The translations under genes were made by a program, and so were the position numbers. Positions 45,049-55,929 of a DNA stretch of 64,000 nt are shown here, piece after piece. The stretch is taken from contig JANFAH010000008.1 in the NCBI GenBank assembly GCA_024663395.1, forward strand, positions 434,001-498,000, read 5' to 3'. The stretch comes from Pisolithus tinctorius (taxonomy: Eukaryota > Basidiomycota > Agaricomycetes > Boletales > Pisolithaceae). The stretch's first letter is position 1. Each line of letters opens with the position of its first letter. The notes beneath the pieces are model-generated. The model was given only the letters and a program-made list of their open reading frames with translations. It did not search any database and was not told where the DNA came from.

Positions 45049-47256
45049 CTACTCATAGGATGCCCAAGCAGCTGAGGGAGTTGTGTCTGATGTGGTTTCT
45101 AAACTCCTGATTGTTATCTTCTTCATTGCAGCCAGTTCTCTGACCTGCTTGCAAATCTCTGGGCTGACAGCTAATAGGTCTTTAGTGGAGATCTCCATCT
45201 TTGCATCTAAGACCTGGTTTACAATCTGCTTGGTCACTGCAGCCTCATTGAAGCTGCTTTGGTAACAGAATTGAGGTGCAGAATTTGTAGATGGCTTGGG
45301 CTTCCAGAGATCTGTAAGATTAGGAGTAACTAGAGCTTTTCTGGCTGCTGGGGCTTCTGAAGATGAAGCAGGGATAGCTGGAGCAGAATTACCAACTGGG
45401 ATAGGGGGCACTGGCATGTTGACCAATGCTGGGACTGCTAGTGCTGGCCTTTGATGATGAACTGGGACTTCCATGCTGTCAAAATGAGCTGTCTTCTTTT
45501 TCTTGATAGCATTCTTCAACTCTTCTACCTGTGCATAAGCCCTTGCTAAGGCATGTTGGTCCTCTTTGTCAGCATCCTCCTCTAGGTTTTTGTCAACTAG
45601 ATAGGAAGAGGGGTGTAGGTTGACTTGGTATTCTGAGGCATCCTTGTTGCTGAAGAACATTGTGCTGATGAGATGGGGAGGAGTATCATGCCTGCGGGAT
45701 GAGGTTGACTGCTGGCTGGGTTGCTGAACTGAGACAAGGTTTGCCAAGGCAATGATTGAGTCATGCATGATGAGGAAGTTATTGATCTTTTCCTTGAAAT
45801 TATGACCTGCAGCTGTCCTAGGAATTTCAGAGCCATCTGGCATGAAAACTCTTCCTCCAATCAGGGAGCATTTCCCAGCTTGTACATATTCATGACACAG
45901 TGCACACTCTGCAGTTCTGTGGTCATCTGTTCCTCCACAGAAGAAACACTGTGGATTGAAGGAATGACAGAATTGGCCTTCTTGACCTTGTTGAGGAGGT
46001 GAGGCAGAAACAGGTTGCTGAGCGACATGAACATATTCTTGTTTCAAAATAGTAGGAACAGTCAGTGAGGAAGATGGAGCAGAATTCTGGGGAAACAGTG
46101 CCAATGAATCTGGCTGAGGAAGGTTTTGTTTGGCCCCACTGAGCAGGTAGTTGGCATGTTTATAGACTATATCGAACTCCCATGGTTTGTCAATGTCATG
46201 ATCTAAGTCAGAGAGTTGCAATCGCATGAGCAAGGAATTCCAAAACCTTGGGGGAAACCCCTCAAGGAATTTCTCATTGATGTAGTCCTCAGGAAGTTTC
46301 TTCTTCTTCTGGACAAGGCTGAGGATGCATTGGAATTCCCAGACATATTTCCTGAGATCTTCCAGTGATCCCATTGGTTTCTGAACTTGATGGTAGAGTA
46401 AGGTTTTGAGGTCAGCTTTAGTATAGCAATGATCTTTCACCAAGGCACCTGGATAGTAGTTCAGGAGTTCTTTGGAAAATGTGTCCCAGTCATTGAAGCC
46501 ATTGGTTGCAGTATCTAAAGTGGACCAAAATTCTGCCTCATTGTGATCAGCATAATGGATGACCCAGTGGATTTTATCTTTTCCAGTGTCAAGGCCAGCT
46601 TTGATGCAGAGTTGTTTGATGTCTTCAAGGTAGCAAGTGATGTCTTCAGTATGACTGGAAAACTTTGGGGCTTTGTTAGAGCCCCTGAGTGGTATGTCTC
46701 TAGCTCCAGACATTATGTGAGGTGGTGTGGGGGTCTGGATCGGAATTTGAGGAGGGATAGGAGTGGAAATCAAGAGAGTTGAGGCAAGAATATTCTGTAT
46801 GGGTATTTGAGTAGAAAGGGTGATAGTGGAATTTGTGATTAGGGAGTGGGAAGGAAGGAGGAGCTGTTCAGTGGCTAGTTCTGAATCACTGGATGGCAAG
46901 GACAACAAAGTTAGTTCTGAGAGAGGTGAAAGTTCTTGATGTTCAGCAGGGGGATCAAAGGGTTCATCAAAGTTGAAGCCTCCTGGAAATGCTGGGTAAA
47001 ACACTGGGGATTCTGGGCTCCAAAAGATCTTGTCTAAACCAAGATCTGAGTCTGATGAGTGTGGCTCTGAAATATCTCTAGGATCAGCTACTGGAATTAA
47101 GATTTCTGATGAGGAAATAGATAGTCTGCAGAAGGGCTCTAGGAGCTCTTTGAGTTTGGTTCTTTGATGAGTGGGTTGTAAGGATCTCCTTTCCAGATCT
47201 ACAGGCCCCTCATGGTGGGCTCCAAAATGTTGTGTGACATGACTTCTGGGAAGCAT
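45049..47256 (-). CDS. K gag polyprotein, open over 735 codons
   Basis: Long open frame just downstream of the 5' LTR and primer-site-like sequence. The true start is probably internal, because the first codons overlap the LTR boundary. Capsid-like core: NKAPKFSSHTEDITCYLEDI and YPGALVKDHCYTKADL. A cysteine/histidine knuckle variant (CFFCGGTDDHRTAEC) lies near 45,900-45,945. A DUF4100-type C-terminal block (VNQVLDAKMEISTKDLLAVS) follows. This is the best-preserved gag in the window, although CpG is depleted. Confidence 0.75.
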   Translation of the reverse strand: MLPRSHVTQHFGAHHEGPVDLERRSLQPTHQRTKLKELLEPFCRLSISSSEILIPVADPRDISEPHSSDSDLGLDKIFWSPESPVFYPAFPGGFNFDEPFDPPAEHQELSPLSELTLLSLPSSDSELATEQLLLPSHSLITNSTITLSTQIPIQNILASTLLISTPIPPQIPIQTPTPPHIMSGARDIPLRGSNKAPKFSSHTEDITCYLEDIKQLCIKAGLDTGKDKIHWVIHYADHNEAEFWSTLDTATNGFNDWDTFSKELLNYYPGALVKDHCYTKADLKTLLYHQVQKPMGSLEDLRKYVWEFQCILSLVQKKKKLPEDYINEKFLEGFPPRFWNSLLMRLQLSDLDHDIDKPWEFDIVYKHANYLLSGAKQNLPQPDSLALFPQNSAPSSSLTVPTILKQEYVHVAQQPVSASPPQQGQEGQFCHSFNPQCFFCGGTDDHRTAECALCHEYVQAGKCSLIGGRVFMPDGSEIPRTAAGHNFKEKINNFLIMHDSIIALANLVSVQQPSQQSTSSRRHDTPPHLISTMFFSNKDASEYQVNLHPSSYLVDKNLEEDADKEDQHALARAYAQVEELKNAIKKKKTAHFDSMEVPVHHQRPALAVPALVNMPVPPIPVGNSAPAIPASSSEAPAARKALVTPNLTDLWKPKPSTNSAPQFCYQSSFNEAAVTKQIVNQVLDAKMEISTKDLLAVSPEICKQVRELAAMKKITIRSLETTSDTTPSAAWASYE

Positions 47257-49147
47257 GCAACTAGAGGAAGGCCATAGGGAGAATTCCCTAGGATCATCCC
47301 AAGGGGTGCTGTGTGGAAGGAGCAGTCAAGGGTTACCCTAGAAGGGGTGGGGAATACATGTGATGGTCAAAGAATTTAATTCCAGAGGGTTGTGAACATG
47401 TGAGGAACAGTGAGATGGGTATAGGACAATTCTGGGAAGCTGTTATGTGATGAGAAGAGCATATTTGGGGAGAGAGGGATATGGGGTAAGATGTACAGGA
47501 TTGGAAGATGCAAGAGACACGAGGATCACTGGAGACACTGTAGACACTGTAGACTCAATATATGCACTTAGACTCTGAGAACTTCTTGAACTTGTGGAAC
47601 ACACACAGATAGTGACTCCAAAGGTGGGTGGTATATTTCTGACATCATGGTGGAATTATATAGTACAAGGAAAGTAGGTACAAGTCGGAGTAAGGTGGGG
47701 TGGAAAAACTAAAAGACTGGAAAATAAAGGAAAGGACATCAGATGTCAGTGAATGACAGATGCATGTGAAATAGTCCAGTGGGTATTAGACAAGAGAAAA
47801 AAAAAAGGACAACAGTAAGGGGTATCTTCCAACAGAACAAGGGTATGCATACAGGTAAGAGGTAGAGCTGGCAAGAGGGAGCAGCACAGGAGGGCAGAGT
47901 GTAGCATACTGGCATGAAGTCCAGCTTGCAGAATTTTAGGGCAACGGGGGAAACTGGAGTTTTTAGAGGCAAGTGGCATGGTTGACTGGTGACGTGGCTG
48001 AGTGGTGGCATGGCTACTGAATTCCAGATGACTCTGTGCGAATGCAGAATTTCTGGATCAGCATTTTGATGACTGAGTGGCTGTGAAGTACGGGTTTACC
48101 CTCGGAGTGACCAGGCTTCAAGACCGGGTGACAGGGGCTGAGTCCGAGTGGCCAGAGTCAAGGCCGAGAGACAGGGGCCAAGTCCGGTTGGACCGGAGTT
48201 GAGGCCGGAGGTTAGGGGCTAAGTCCGGAGGACCGGACTTAAGGCCGGGAGCGTGGGGACAAGGCCGGGAGCGTGGGAAACCGACCGGTGTTGGAGTGCG
48301 CACAAGGGGAAGCCGGTCCGGGGTTGGATCTACCTCCCTTGGTCTCAGCTTATGTGCTGTACCCTTATGCAAGCTGGGGAGAGGTCCGGGACAGGGGCTG
48401 GGAATAGCTTAAGGCTCGGCCTTAGCTATAGAGTAGTCTCAAGGGGTAGTATGGAGTTGAGGGTAATACTAAGTTGATATTCTGACTGAGGGTGCTACAA
48501 AGTATGTACAGGGGTTAAATACATGAGGCCAGTCCGGGATAACGAACATAGAGCTGGACTTGTTAATAAGCTATTAGCAAGAAGATTAGCAAGAGAGTGG
48601 ATAGCCATAGTGGCTGTGCCGAGGCTAATAGCCAAAGTCCGGGTGACCGGCATACCGGGGTCAGACACAGGATTTGTACAGTAAGCAAAAGTCAGATGAA
48701 TGGGCTAGACTAAATATAGTACAAACAAAGGGAAACAGACCGGAGTTATGTCCGGGTGACCCGAACATGGACCTAGGAGGACCAGGGTGGAGCAGCACAA
48801 GGCCGGGAGGCCGAAACGGACCGGAGATAGGGGTAAAACACCGGACTTGAGTTATGCAGGCCGGAGTTGAGTTATCTAGGGCTGGGATTGGGTTTTCTAG
48901 GCTGGACTAGGACCGGAGTTGACTGGAGTTAGGGGCTAGGGGTCCGGACTGGACTGAGTCCGAGTCCGAGAGTCATGGATATGACAGTGGCATGCTGAAG
49001 GTCGGTAGAAACCCCAAAGGCAACAGGGGTTGGGAGGAAACATGAGGACACAAGCAGGAAAAATTCTGAAATGGATTTGTTGTAGAGGCCTGTGGGATTT
49101 AGTGACAGGTTCCTGTTCCAGCCTCAGGGAGTATATGGCTCCCTACA
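47233..49147 (-). repeat. K 5' LTR (V), split by solo LTR W1
   Basis: V sequence is 47233-48081 plus 48992-49147. Minus-sense TGTAGGG..ATGTCACA. A short direct repeat gacactgta occurs near 47,535-47,555. Confidence 0.75.
48082..48986 (+). mobile_element. solo LTR W1, CCGG-rich
   Basis: 905 bp, TGTGAAGTACGGG..GGATATGACA, with a perfect 5-bp duplication gtggc (48077-48081 and 48987-48991). I count about 24 CCGG sites. Its relative W2 (51994-52838) has about two, the others reading CCAG or CTGG. Inserted in K's 5' LTR. No ORF of note. Confidence 0.9.
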
Positions 49148-49151
49148 CCAG

Positions 49152-50921
49152 TGTGAGTCAAAGTGTGGAAAGCTGGTGAAAACCAAACAAATCCAACACA
49201 AAAGACAAATAAGAGTGAGTGGTGGTTCACCTCTGTGGAACCTGGAGTGCAGAAAAACCTAAATGTGGGGGGGACTTCAAGTAGAGGTGCTCCTGGCACA
49301 AGTTGTCAATGAGTTACACAGGAGAGGATGAATGAATGCTGATTGAGAAGGGGATGCTGAACAGAGTGAAGGTATTCAGCCAAAAGTATTCTGGAGTAAT
49401 GGACTTCAATAAAAATGTGCTCCTGGTGCAAGTCAATGACAAGTTACACAGGAGTGGGAGGATGACTAAGCATGACTGCTGACTAAGTGTGGGGTGGACT
49501 GCAGATGATGAAGGGTGGCAGATAGACTCTTCTGAATGAGCCTCAACTACCAAGTATACAAATGATGACAGATAGACCCCTTCATGGAGCCTCAACTGTC
49601 AATGATGAGTTATGCACTGAGAGAGCTGAACTGACTTCTGGATTGCTTGTTGATTGCTTGGGGGTTGTAGCTAAGTACATGGGGGTTTATATACTGTGGG
49701 GGGAGTGCAGCTTGTGACAAACAAGGCACAAACACTTGGTAAGTAATGAGTAAGGACTGAGTAATCATGATGAGTAAGTGAGAAATGAAAAGTAAGCAAG
49801 CAAAGAAGAGTGGTAAGTACTTGCAATAAATGAGTCAAGGATAGTCAAAACATCACAAAATGAGTCAAATGGAGTCAGAAACTGAGTAAGCACACTGATA
49901 TCACATTAGGGGGTGGCGATGCAAGTCAGATCTTGGCAGAGACATCTCTAGATCCAAAGATGGCATGACAGATGGACAGTGTTTCCAGATAGGGAAGTAT
50001 TAATTCCAGAATTGAAGGGCATGAGTCAGGCATCAAAGGGGGGCTAGGGCATTGGGGGTCTGTGGGGCAATGGGAGCACAAGCAATCACATCTCCCACCC
50101 TTTCATCCTCTCAGCAAAGTTAACAAAAACTTCATGAATGGGGCTCTGATGGAGGAGGAGAAGGGGGGACATCTTCTGCTGGATCTTGCAGTAAGGAGGC
50201 AAGATGAATGTCATACTTGTCATGAATGCAATCAGGGAGGAATGATCCATATGCTTCATCAACTGGGGAGACCAAAACAACCACATAAGACCTTTCTAAC
50301 TGAGTGACAGACCTGAGGCAACCAAAGAACATCCTTCTGGATGTCATACTGACAAGGAGAACATGCTGACCAAGCTGCATGGGATGAGACAGGGCTGACA
50401 ACAATGGGATGAACCAGGGGGCTTCAGGATGGAAGCTGGTGGGAATGCCTGGCAGATATACATAGCCACTGTCTCTGGCAAATGAGACAAGCAAGACTAT
50501 TGATGAAGAGGCAGCCATGATTGATGGACTTAGCAAAATGAGTGTCTGATGGATGGAGTGCTGTAGAAATGTGTAGGGTGTGAGGATCCTCTCCAAATTT
50601 GGAAGGCAGAATCACATGGCTGAGCACTTTAAGTGAGTGTGAGAATGGAGCCAATATCTTTGGAAATGGTGGAGATATGATGAAAACTGGAATGCCATTC
50701 ACAGGCACTAAAAACTTTTAATGCACACATAACTCACTTCCTCTTTTCTCTTTAGCACTGATGACTCATTCTTGTGCAAAGGATGACTGCTTATGTCCAG
50801 CAGTCTTTCTACACATGAGGCCTTTAGTCTTCATCTGCATGCATGGGCATTGCATGCAACTCATCAATGAGTTAGGCAGAGTCAGCTGTAACCATGTCCA
50901 CAACACCTTTGGTGTGTGACA
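49152..50921 (-). mobile_element. Z element copy b
   Basis: 1,770 bp in minus sense, with TATATAAA on the minus strand at 49693-49686. It is a close relative of copy a but CpG-depleted. ORF frames on the minus strand (50708-50132) carry stops, including TGA where copy a has CGA (in the SSFAQE-x-VIS block, near 50,770). Confidence 0.85.
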
Positions 50922-50926
50922 CTGGT

Positions 50927-51993
50927 CACTGACTCCCCAGCTCACACCCCCCTGAAGACCCCTCATGTCTCCCTAATCAATGCAGCTGCCTTTGTACATG
51001 CCTGCAAGCTTGAAGGGTCTGTCCAATTCCAACTTCAACTCTGCCCTTCAGACTCAGCTCAAGCCCAATTGGCCTTGGCTTCCCATCCTCTGGCCTTACC
51101 AAATGTCCTGGAGGAGTACCATGATTTTGCTGATGTTGGCAAGGCCAAGGCCTCAGCACTCCTGCCTCACTGGGAGTATGACCTGAAGATAGAGCTTGAA
51201 GAAGGAACAACCCTGCTACTCAGTACCATCTACTTGCTGTCCCCAGTTGAGCTTCAGGCTCTCTGGACTTTCATTGATGAAAACCTCACCACTGGATTCA
51301 TTCAGCCAACTTCCTCCCCCTATGCTGCACTGGTCCTCTTCATGAAGAAGAAGGATGGCTCCCTCCAGCTTTGTGTAGATTTCTGTGGCCTAAACAAACT
51401 CACTAAGAAAGACTGATACCCACTACTGCTCATCTCAGACCTCTTGGACTCACCCAGCTAAGCCAAGATCTAAACAAAGATTGATCTGCAGCATGCCTAT
51501 CATCTTGTTTGGATTGCCCTGGGTGATGAGTGGAAGACTGTTTTCTGGACTTGGTATGGTTCCTATGAGTGGTTGGTAATGCCTTTTGGCCTCACCAATG
51601 CCCCAGCCACCTTCCAACACTTTGTGAATACCATCTTCATGAACATGTTGGATGTTTGCATAGTTGTCTACCTAGATGACATTTTAATCTACTCCAGAGA
51701 TAAGGAGTCTCACAAGCAGCATGTCTGAGAGGTACTCCACCAGCTTTGGCTTCACAGCCTTTACCTTTATGCAAAGCCAGGGAAATGTGAGTTCCACTTG
51801 GTCTCAGTGGAATACCTCAGCTTCCATCTTTCCCCTGCCAGCCTCACAATGTTGAAGGAAAATGTCCAGACCATCTGCAATTGGCCTGAGCCTTGCAAGG
51901 TCAAGGATGTACAGACTTTCCTTGGCTTTGCTAATTTCTACTGCTGGTTTATCTTTAACTATTCAGACATCATTGTACCACTAACCTGGCTTA
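50927..51993 (+). pseudogene. G2 reverse transcriptase
   Basis: Chromovirus RT: LVTDSPAHTPLK linker, YHDFADVGKAKASALLPH, an IQPTSSPYAALVLFMKKKDG block, [13 protein letters not shown] and the catalytic [13 protein letters not shown] with both Asp intact. TGA/TAA stops lie near 51,414, 51,460 and 51,726, several at positions that normally hold Arg. Cut by W2 at 51,993. Confidence 0.85.
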
Positions 51994-52838
51994 TGTTAAG
52001 TACAGGTTTACCCTTGGATGACCAGGCTTCAAGACTTGGTGACAGGGGCTAAGTCTGGGTGGCCAGTGTCAAAGCCAGGAGACAGGGGCCAAGTCTGGTT
52101 GGACTGGAGTTAAGGCCAGAGGTCAGGGGTTAAGTCCAGAGGCCTGGACTTAAGGCCAGGAGCATGGGAACAAGGCCAGTAGCATGGGAAAAAGACCAGT
52201 CTTGGAGTGCACACAGGGGAAGCTGGTCTGGGGTTGGATCTACCTCCCTTGGTCTCAGCTTATGTGCTGTACCCTTATGCAAGCTGGGGAGAGGTCTGGG
52301 ATGGGGGCTGGGGATAGCTTAAGGCTCAGCCTTAGCTATAGAGTAGACTTGAGGGGTAATACTAAGTTGATATTCTGACTGGAGTGCTATGAAGTATGTA
52401 CATGGGTTAAATATGCAAGGCCAGTCCAGGATAATGAACATGAAGCTGGACTTGTGAATAAGCTATTAGAAAGATGATTAGCAAGAGTGTGGACAGCCAT
52501 AGTGGCTGTGCCAAGGCTAATAGTCAAAGTCTGGGTGACCAGCATAACCAGGGTTGGACACAGGATTTGTACAGTAAGCCAAAGTCAGATGAATGGACCA
52601 AGCTAAATATAGTACAAACAAAGGAAAACAGACTGGAGTTATGTCCAGGTGACCCAGACATGGACCTGGGAGGACCAGGGTGGAGCAGTGCAAGGCTGGG
52701 AGGCCAGAGTGGACCAGAGATAGGGGTAAAATACCGGACTTGAGTTATTTAGGCCAGACTAGGATCAGACTTGACCGGAGATAGGGGCTAGGGGTCCAGG
52801 CTGGACTGGGATTGAGTCTGAGAGTCATGGATATGACA
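51994..52838 (+). mobile_element. solo LTR W2, CpG-decayed
   Basis: 845 bp, TGTTAAGTACAGG..GGATATGACA, with a perfect duplication gctta (51989-51993 and 52839-52843). Collinear with W1, with nearly every CCGG changed to CCAG or CTGG. Confidence 0.9.
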
Positions 52839-53308
52839 GCTTACCCACAAGGGTGCTCCTTGGAACTTTTCTGAGGAATGCCACCAGTCATTCAACAACC
52901 TCAAGGCTGCCTTCACTACCATGCTGGTCTTATCTCATTTCATCCCCAGGGTACCCATCACCATCACCAGAATCCTCTCTATCACCTGCAGCAATGGCCA
53001 GATCCATCCAGTCACTCTCTACTCTCAGACTCTGCCTGCCCCAGAGTTGAACTACTGTATGATACTCATGATAAGGAATTGCTTGCAATATTTGAAGCAT
53101 TCCAGACCTGGCACCATTACCTTGAAGGCTCAGCCTCACTGGTTGACATTGTCACTGATCACAAGAACCTTGAGTACTCCACTTCTAAAGTACTCACCCA
53201 CTGCCAAGCTTGCTGGTCAGAATTCCTGTCTCAGTTCAATATGATCATCAGGTTCAGGCCTGGTAAGCTCAGGGCTAAGCCTGACACCCTAACTAGACAA
53301 TGGGATGT
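52839..53308 (+). pseudogene. G2 RT end and RNase H
   Basis: Continues after W2: KGAPWNFSEECHQSFNNLKA, then RNase H pieces DTHDKELLAIFEAFQ and IVTDHKNLEYST, and FRPGKLRAKPDTLTRQWDV. Cut by Z copy c in the RRWDVYPK-type junction typical of chromoviruses. Confidence 0.8.
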
Positions 53309-55147
53309 TTTCACACACCAAAGGTGTTGTGAACATGGTTACAGCTGACTCTGCCTAACTTGTTGACAAGTTGCATGCAATGCCCATGCCATGCAGATGA
53401 AGACTAAAGGCCTCATGCATAGAAAGACTGCTGGACATGAGCAGTCATCCTTCACACAAGAATGAGTCATCAGTGCTAAAGAGAAAAGAGAAAGCAAGTT
53501 AAGTGCACATTAAAAGTTTTTAGTGCCCATGTACAGCATTCCAGTTTTCATCATATCTCTACCATTTCCAAAGATATCGACTCTGTTCTCACACTCACTT
53601 AAAGTGCTCAGCCATGTGATTCTGCCTTCCAAATTTGGAGAGGATCCTCACACCCTACACATTTCTACAGCACTCCATCCATCAGACACTCATTTTGCTA
53701 AGTCCATCAATAATGGCTGCCTCTTCATTGATCATCTTGCTTGTCTCATTTGCCAGAGACAGTGGCTACATATATCTGCCAGGTGTTCCCACCAGCTTCT
53801 GTCCTGAAGCCCCCTGGTTCATCCCATTGTTGTCAGCCCTGTCTCATCCCATGCAGCTTGGTCAGCATGTTCTCCTTGTCAGTATGACTTCCAGAAGGAC
53901 ATTCTTTGGCCACCTCAGGTCTGTCACTCAGTTAGAAAGGTCTTAAGTGGTCATTTAAGTCTCCCCAGTTGATGAAGCATATGGGTTGTTCCTCCCTGCT
54001 CCCTGCACTGTCTTTATTCCAATCTTGTCCATCATTCTTCCCACATTGTGACAGCTGCAGCATAGTCTATTGTTCTCCAGCCTCCCTGATCGCATTTATG
54101 ATGAGTATGATGTGCATCTTGCCTCCTTACTGCAAGATCCAGCAGAAGATGTCCCCCCTTCTCCTCCTCCATCAGAGCCCCATTCATGAAGTTTTTGTTA
54201 ACTTTGCTGAGAGGATGAAAGGGTGGGAGATGTGATTGCTTGTGCTCCCATTGCCCCACAGACCCCCAATGCCCTAGCCCCCCTTTGATGCCTGACTCAT
54301 GCCCTTCAATTCTGGAATTAATACTTCCCTATCTGGACACACCATCCATCTGTCATCCAATCTGTTGGTCTAGAGATGTCTCCACCAAGATCTGACTTGA
54401 ATCACCACCCCCTAATGTGATACCAGTGTGCTTACTCAGATTCTTACTCCATTTGACTTATTTTGTGATATTTTGACTGTCCTTGACTCATTCATTGCTG
54501 ATACTTAGCAATCTTCTTTGCTTGCTTACTTTTCATTTCTTGCTTACTCATCATGATTACTCAGTCCTTACTCATTACTTACCAAGTGTTTGTGCCTTGT
54601 TTGTCACAAGCTGCACTCCCCCCACAGTATATAAACCCCCATGTGCTTAGCTACAACCCCCAAGTGAAAAAGCAATCCAGAAGCATTCAGTCAGTCAGTT
54701 CAGTTCTTCTCAGCATAACTCATCATTGACAGTTGAGGCTCCATGAAGGGGTCTATCTGTCATCATTTGTATACTTGGTAGTTGAGGCTCATTCAGAAGA
54801 GTCTATCAGCCATCCTTCATCATCTGCAGTCCACCCCATGCTTAGTCAGCAGTCTTTGCTTAGTCATCCCACTACTCCTGCATAATTCAATGTCAACTTG
54901 TGCTAGGAGTCCTTTTGGCTGAACACCCTTGCTCTGTTCAGCATCCCCTTCTCAATCAGCACTCATTCATCTTCTCCTGCATAACTCATTGATGACTTGT
55001 GCCAGGAGCACTCCACTTGAAGTCCCCCCCCCACATTTAGATTTTTCTGCACTCCAGGTTCTGTGGAGGCAACCCACCACTTGCTCTTATTTGTCTTTTG
55101 TGTTGGATTTGTTTGGTTTATACCACCTTTCCACACTTTGACTCACA
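53309..55147 (+). mobile_element. Z element copy c
   Basis: 1,839 bp, plus sense. Flanks gatgt (53304-53308) and aatgt (55148-55152) are a near-perfect duplication. TATATAAA lies at 54628-54635. ORF remnants are at 53523-53807 and 53635-53946, in two frames with stops. Inserted in G2 between RNase H and integrase. Confidence 0.85.
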
Positions 55148-55415
55148 ATGTCTACCCCAAAGAGGGGGAGAGTGGCTATGCCCGAGTGAACCTGCAAAAC
55201 CTGAGACTAGTCTTCACCCAGGAGCAACTAGCAGTCTCCCTTTGTGCAACCTACCTTGAGTACCTGGTCTTATGAGCAGTCTTGCTAATGGACATAGAGA
55301 AACTCCATAATGATATCCTGACCACACTGCCAGACCACCCAGTCTCACAAATCCTCTGGTTTCCTTTGGCTTGATGGAAGGATCTACATGCTGGACTCAA
55401 ATGACCTTCACCTTA
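55148..55415 (+). pseudogene. G2 integrase N-terminal fragment
   Basis: VYPKEGESGYARVNLQN and LVFTQEQLAVSLCATYLEYL, the stretch that precedes the integrase zinc finger in fungal chromoviruses. It ends abruptly at DSNDLHLRV (55,415), where an inverted segment begins. Confidence 0.7.
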
Positions 55416-55901
55416 GGGTCAGTGTCTCATTGTCAGCCTTCTGCTTCTTCCCTTTGTCAACCTTGGAAGTGGCCTTAGGACCAGCCTTGGTGTCCTTCCC
55501 ATCCCTGGGCCACTGGCACTTGCCCTTTGATTGGTTGCACTGGACACAGGCAACCTGTTTCTTGTTGCTGTTCATGAGGAACTCACAGATGACTTTCACC
55601 TGGGTACAGCAAGTGCAGCTAAGAGGTGTCTTAGACAAAAATGTGCAGAGAATGAGAAAAGAACTCACTTGGGGTCCATTACCACCCTATTCACTTCACC
55701 CCCAGCCTTGCTGCTACTGGCCCCAGTGCTGGCCTCATCACCCTTCTCAGCCTCATGTCTCTCCTCCTCTTTGCACACCTTCTTCTCCTTGGCCTCCCTC
55801 TCTGCTTGCTTGGCCTCAGCCCTCTCCCTTTCTGCTCTTTTGGCCTCAAGCTGCACCTGCTCCCTATATGTGTGCAGAGTGAATACACCAATCATTGTCA
55901 C
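55408..55901 (-). pseudogene. second Zn2Cys6-like repeat ORF, fragment
   Basis: Minus strand. The first part (55901-55665) is a charged coiled-coil-like run rich in Arg, Glu, Ala and Lys. After a probable intron the second part (55668-55408) has six cysteines at 55617-55516 spaced CX2CX6CX12CX2CX6C. The cysteine topology and neighbouring coil match the antisense ORF in K (39057-40680). Cut at 55,415 by the G2 junction. Confidence 0.5.
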
Positions 55902-55929
55902 CTCTTTGTCAAGAAGCCATTTTTTGAAA

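Larger units (their letters stand above)
38527..49147 (-). mobile_element. Gypsy element K (DUF4100 type), minus strand, with an antisense ORF
   Basis: The 5' LTR (V) lies on the right, 47233-49147, about 1.0 kb once W1 is removed. The 3' LTR on the left (38527-38815, 289 bp) has the same ends but lacks about 0.7 kb internally. On the minus strand the 5' LTR is followed by CAACATTTTGGAGCCCACCA, as in Y. Order: gag, protease, RT, RNase H, integrase, then an ORF on the opposite strand. Coding is largely open with a few TGA stops. CpG is scarce. Confidence 0.85.
38526..50926. mobile_element. 12.4-kb composite insert (element K plus Z copy b) inside G2
   Basis: Everything between two ctggt copies (38521-38525; 50922-50926) is foreign to G2: removing one copy plus the insert lets the G2 frame run on. 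It contains Gypsy K with both LTRs (38527-49147), four bases ccag, then Z copy b (49152-50921). Confidence 0.7.
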
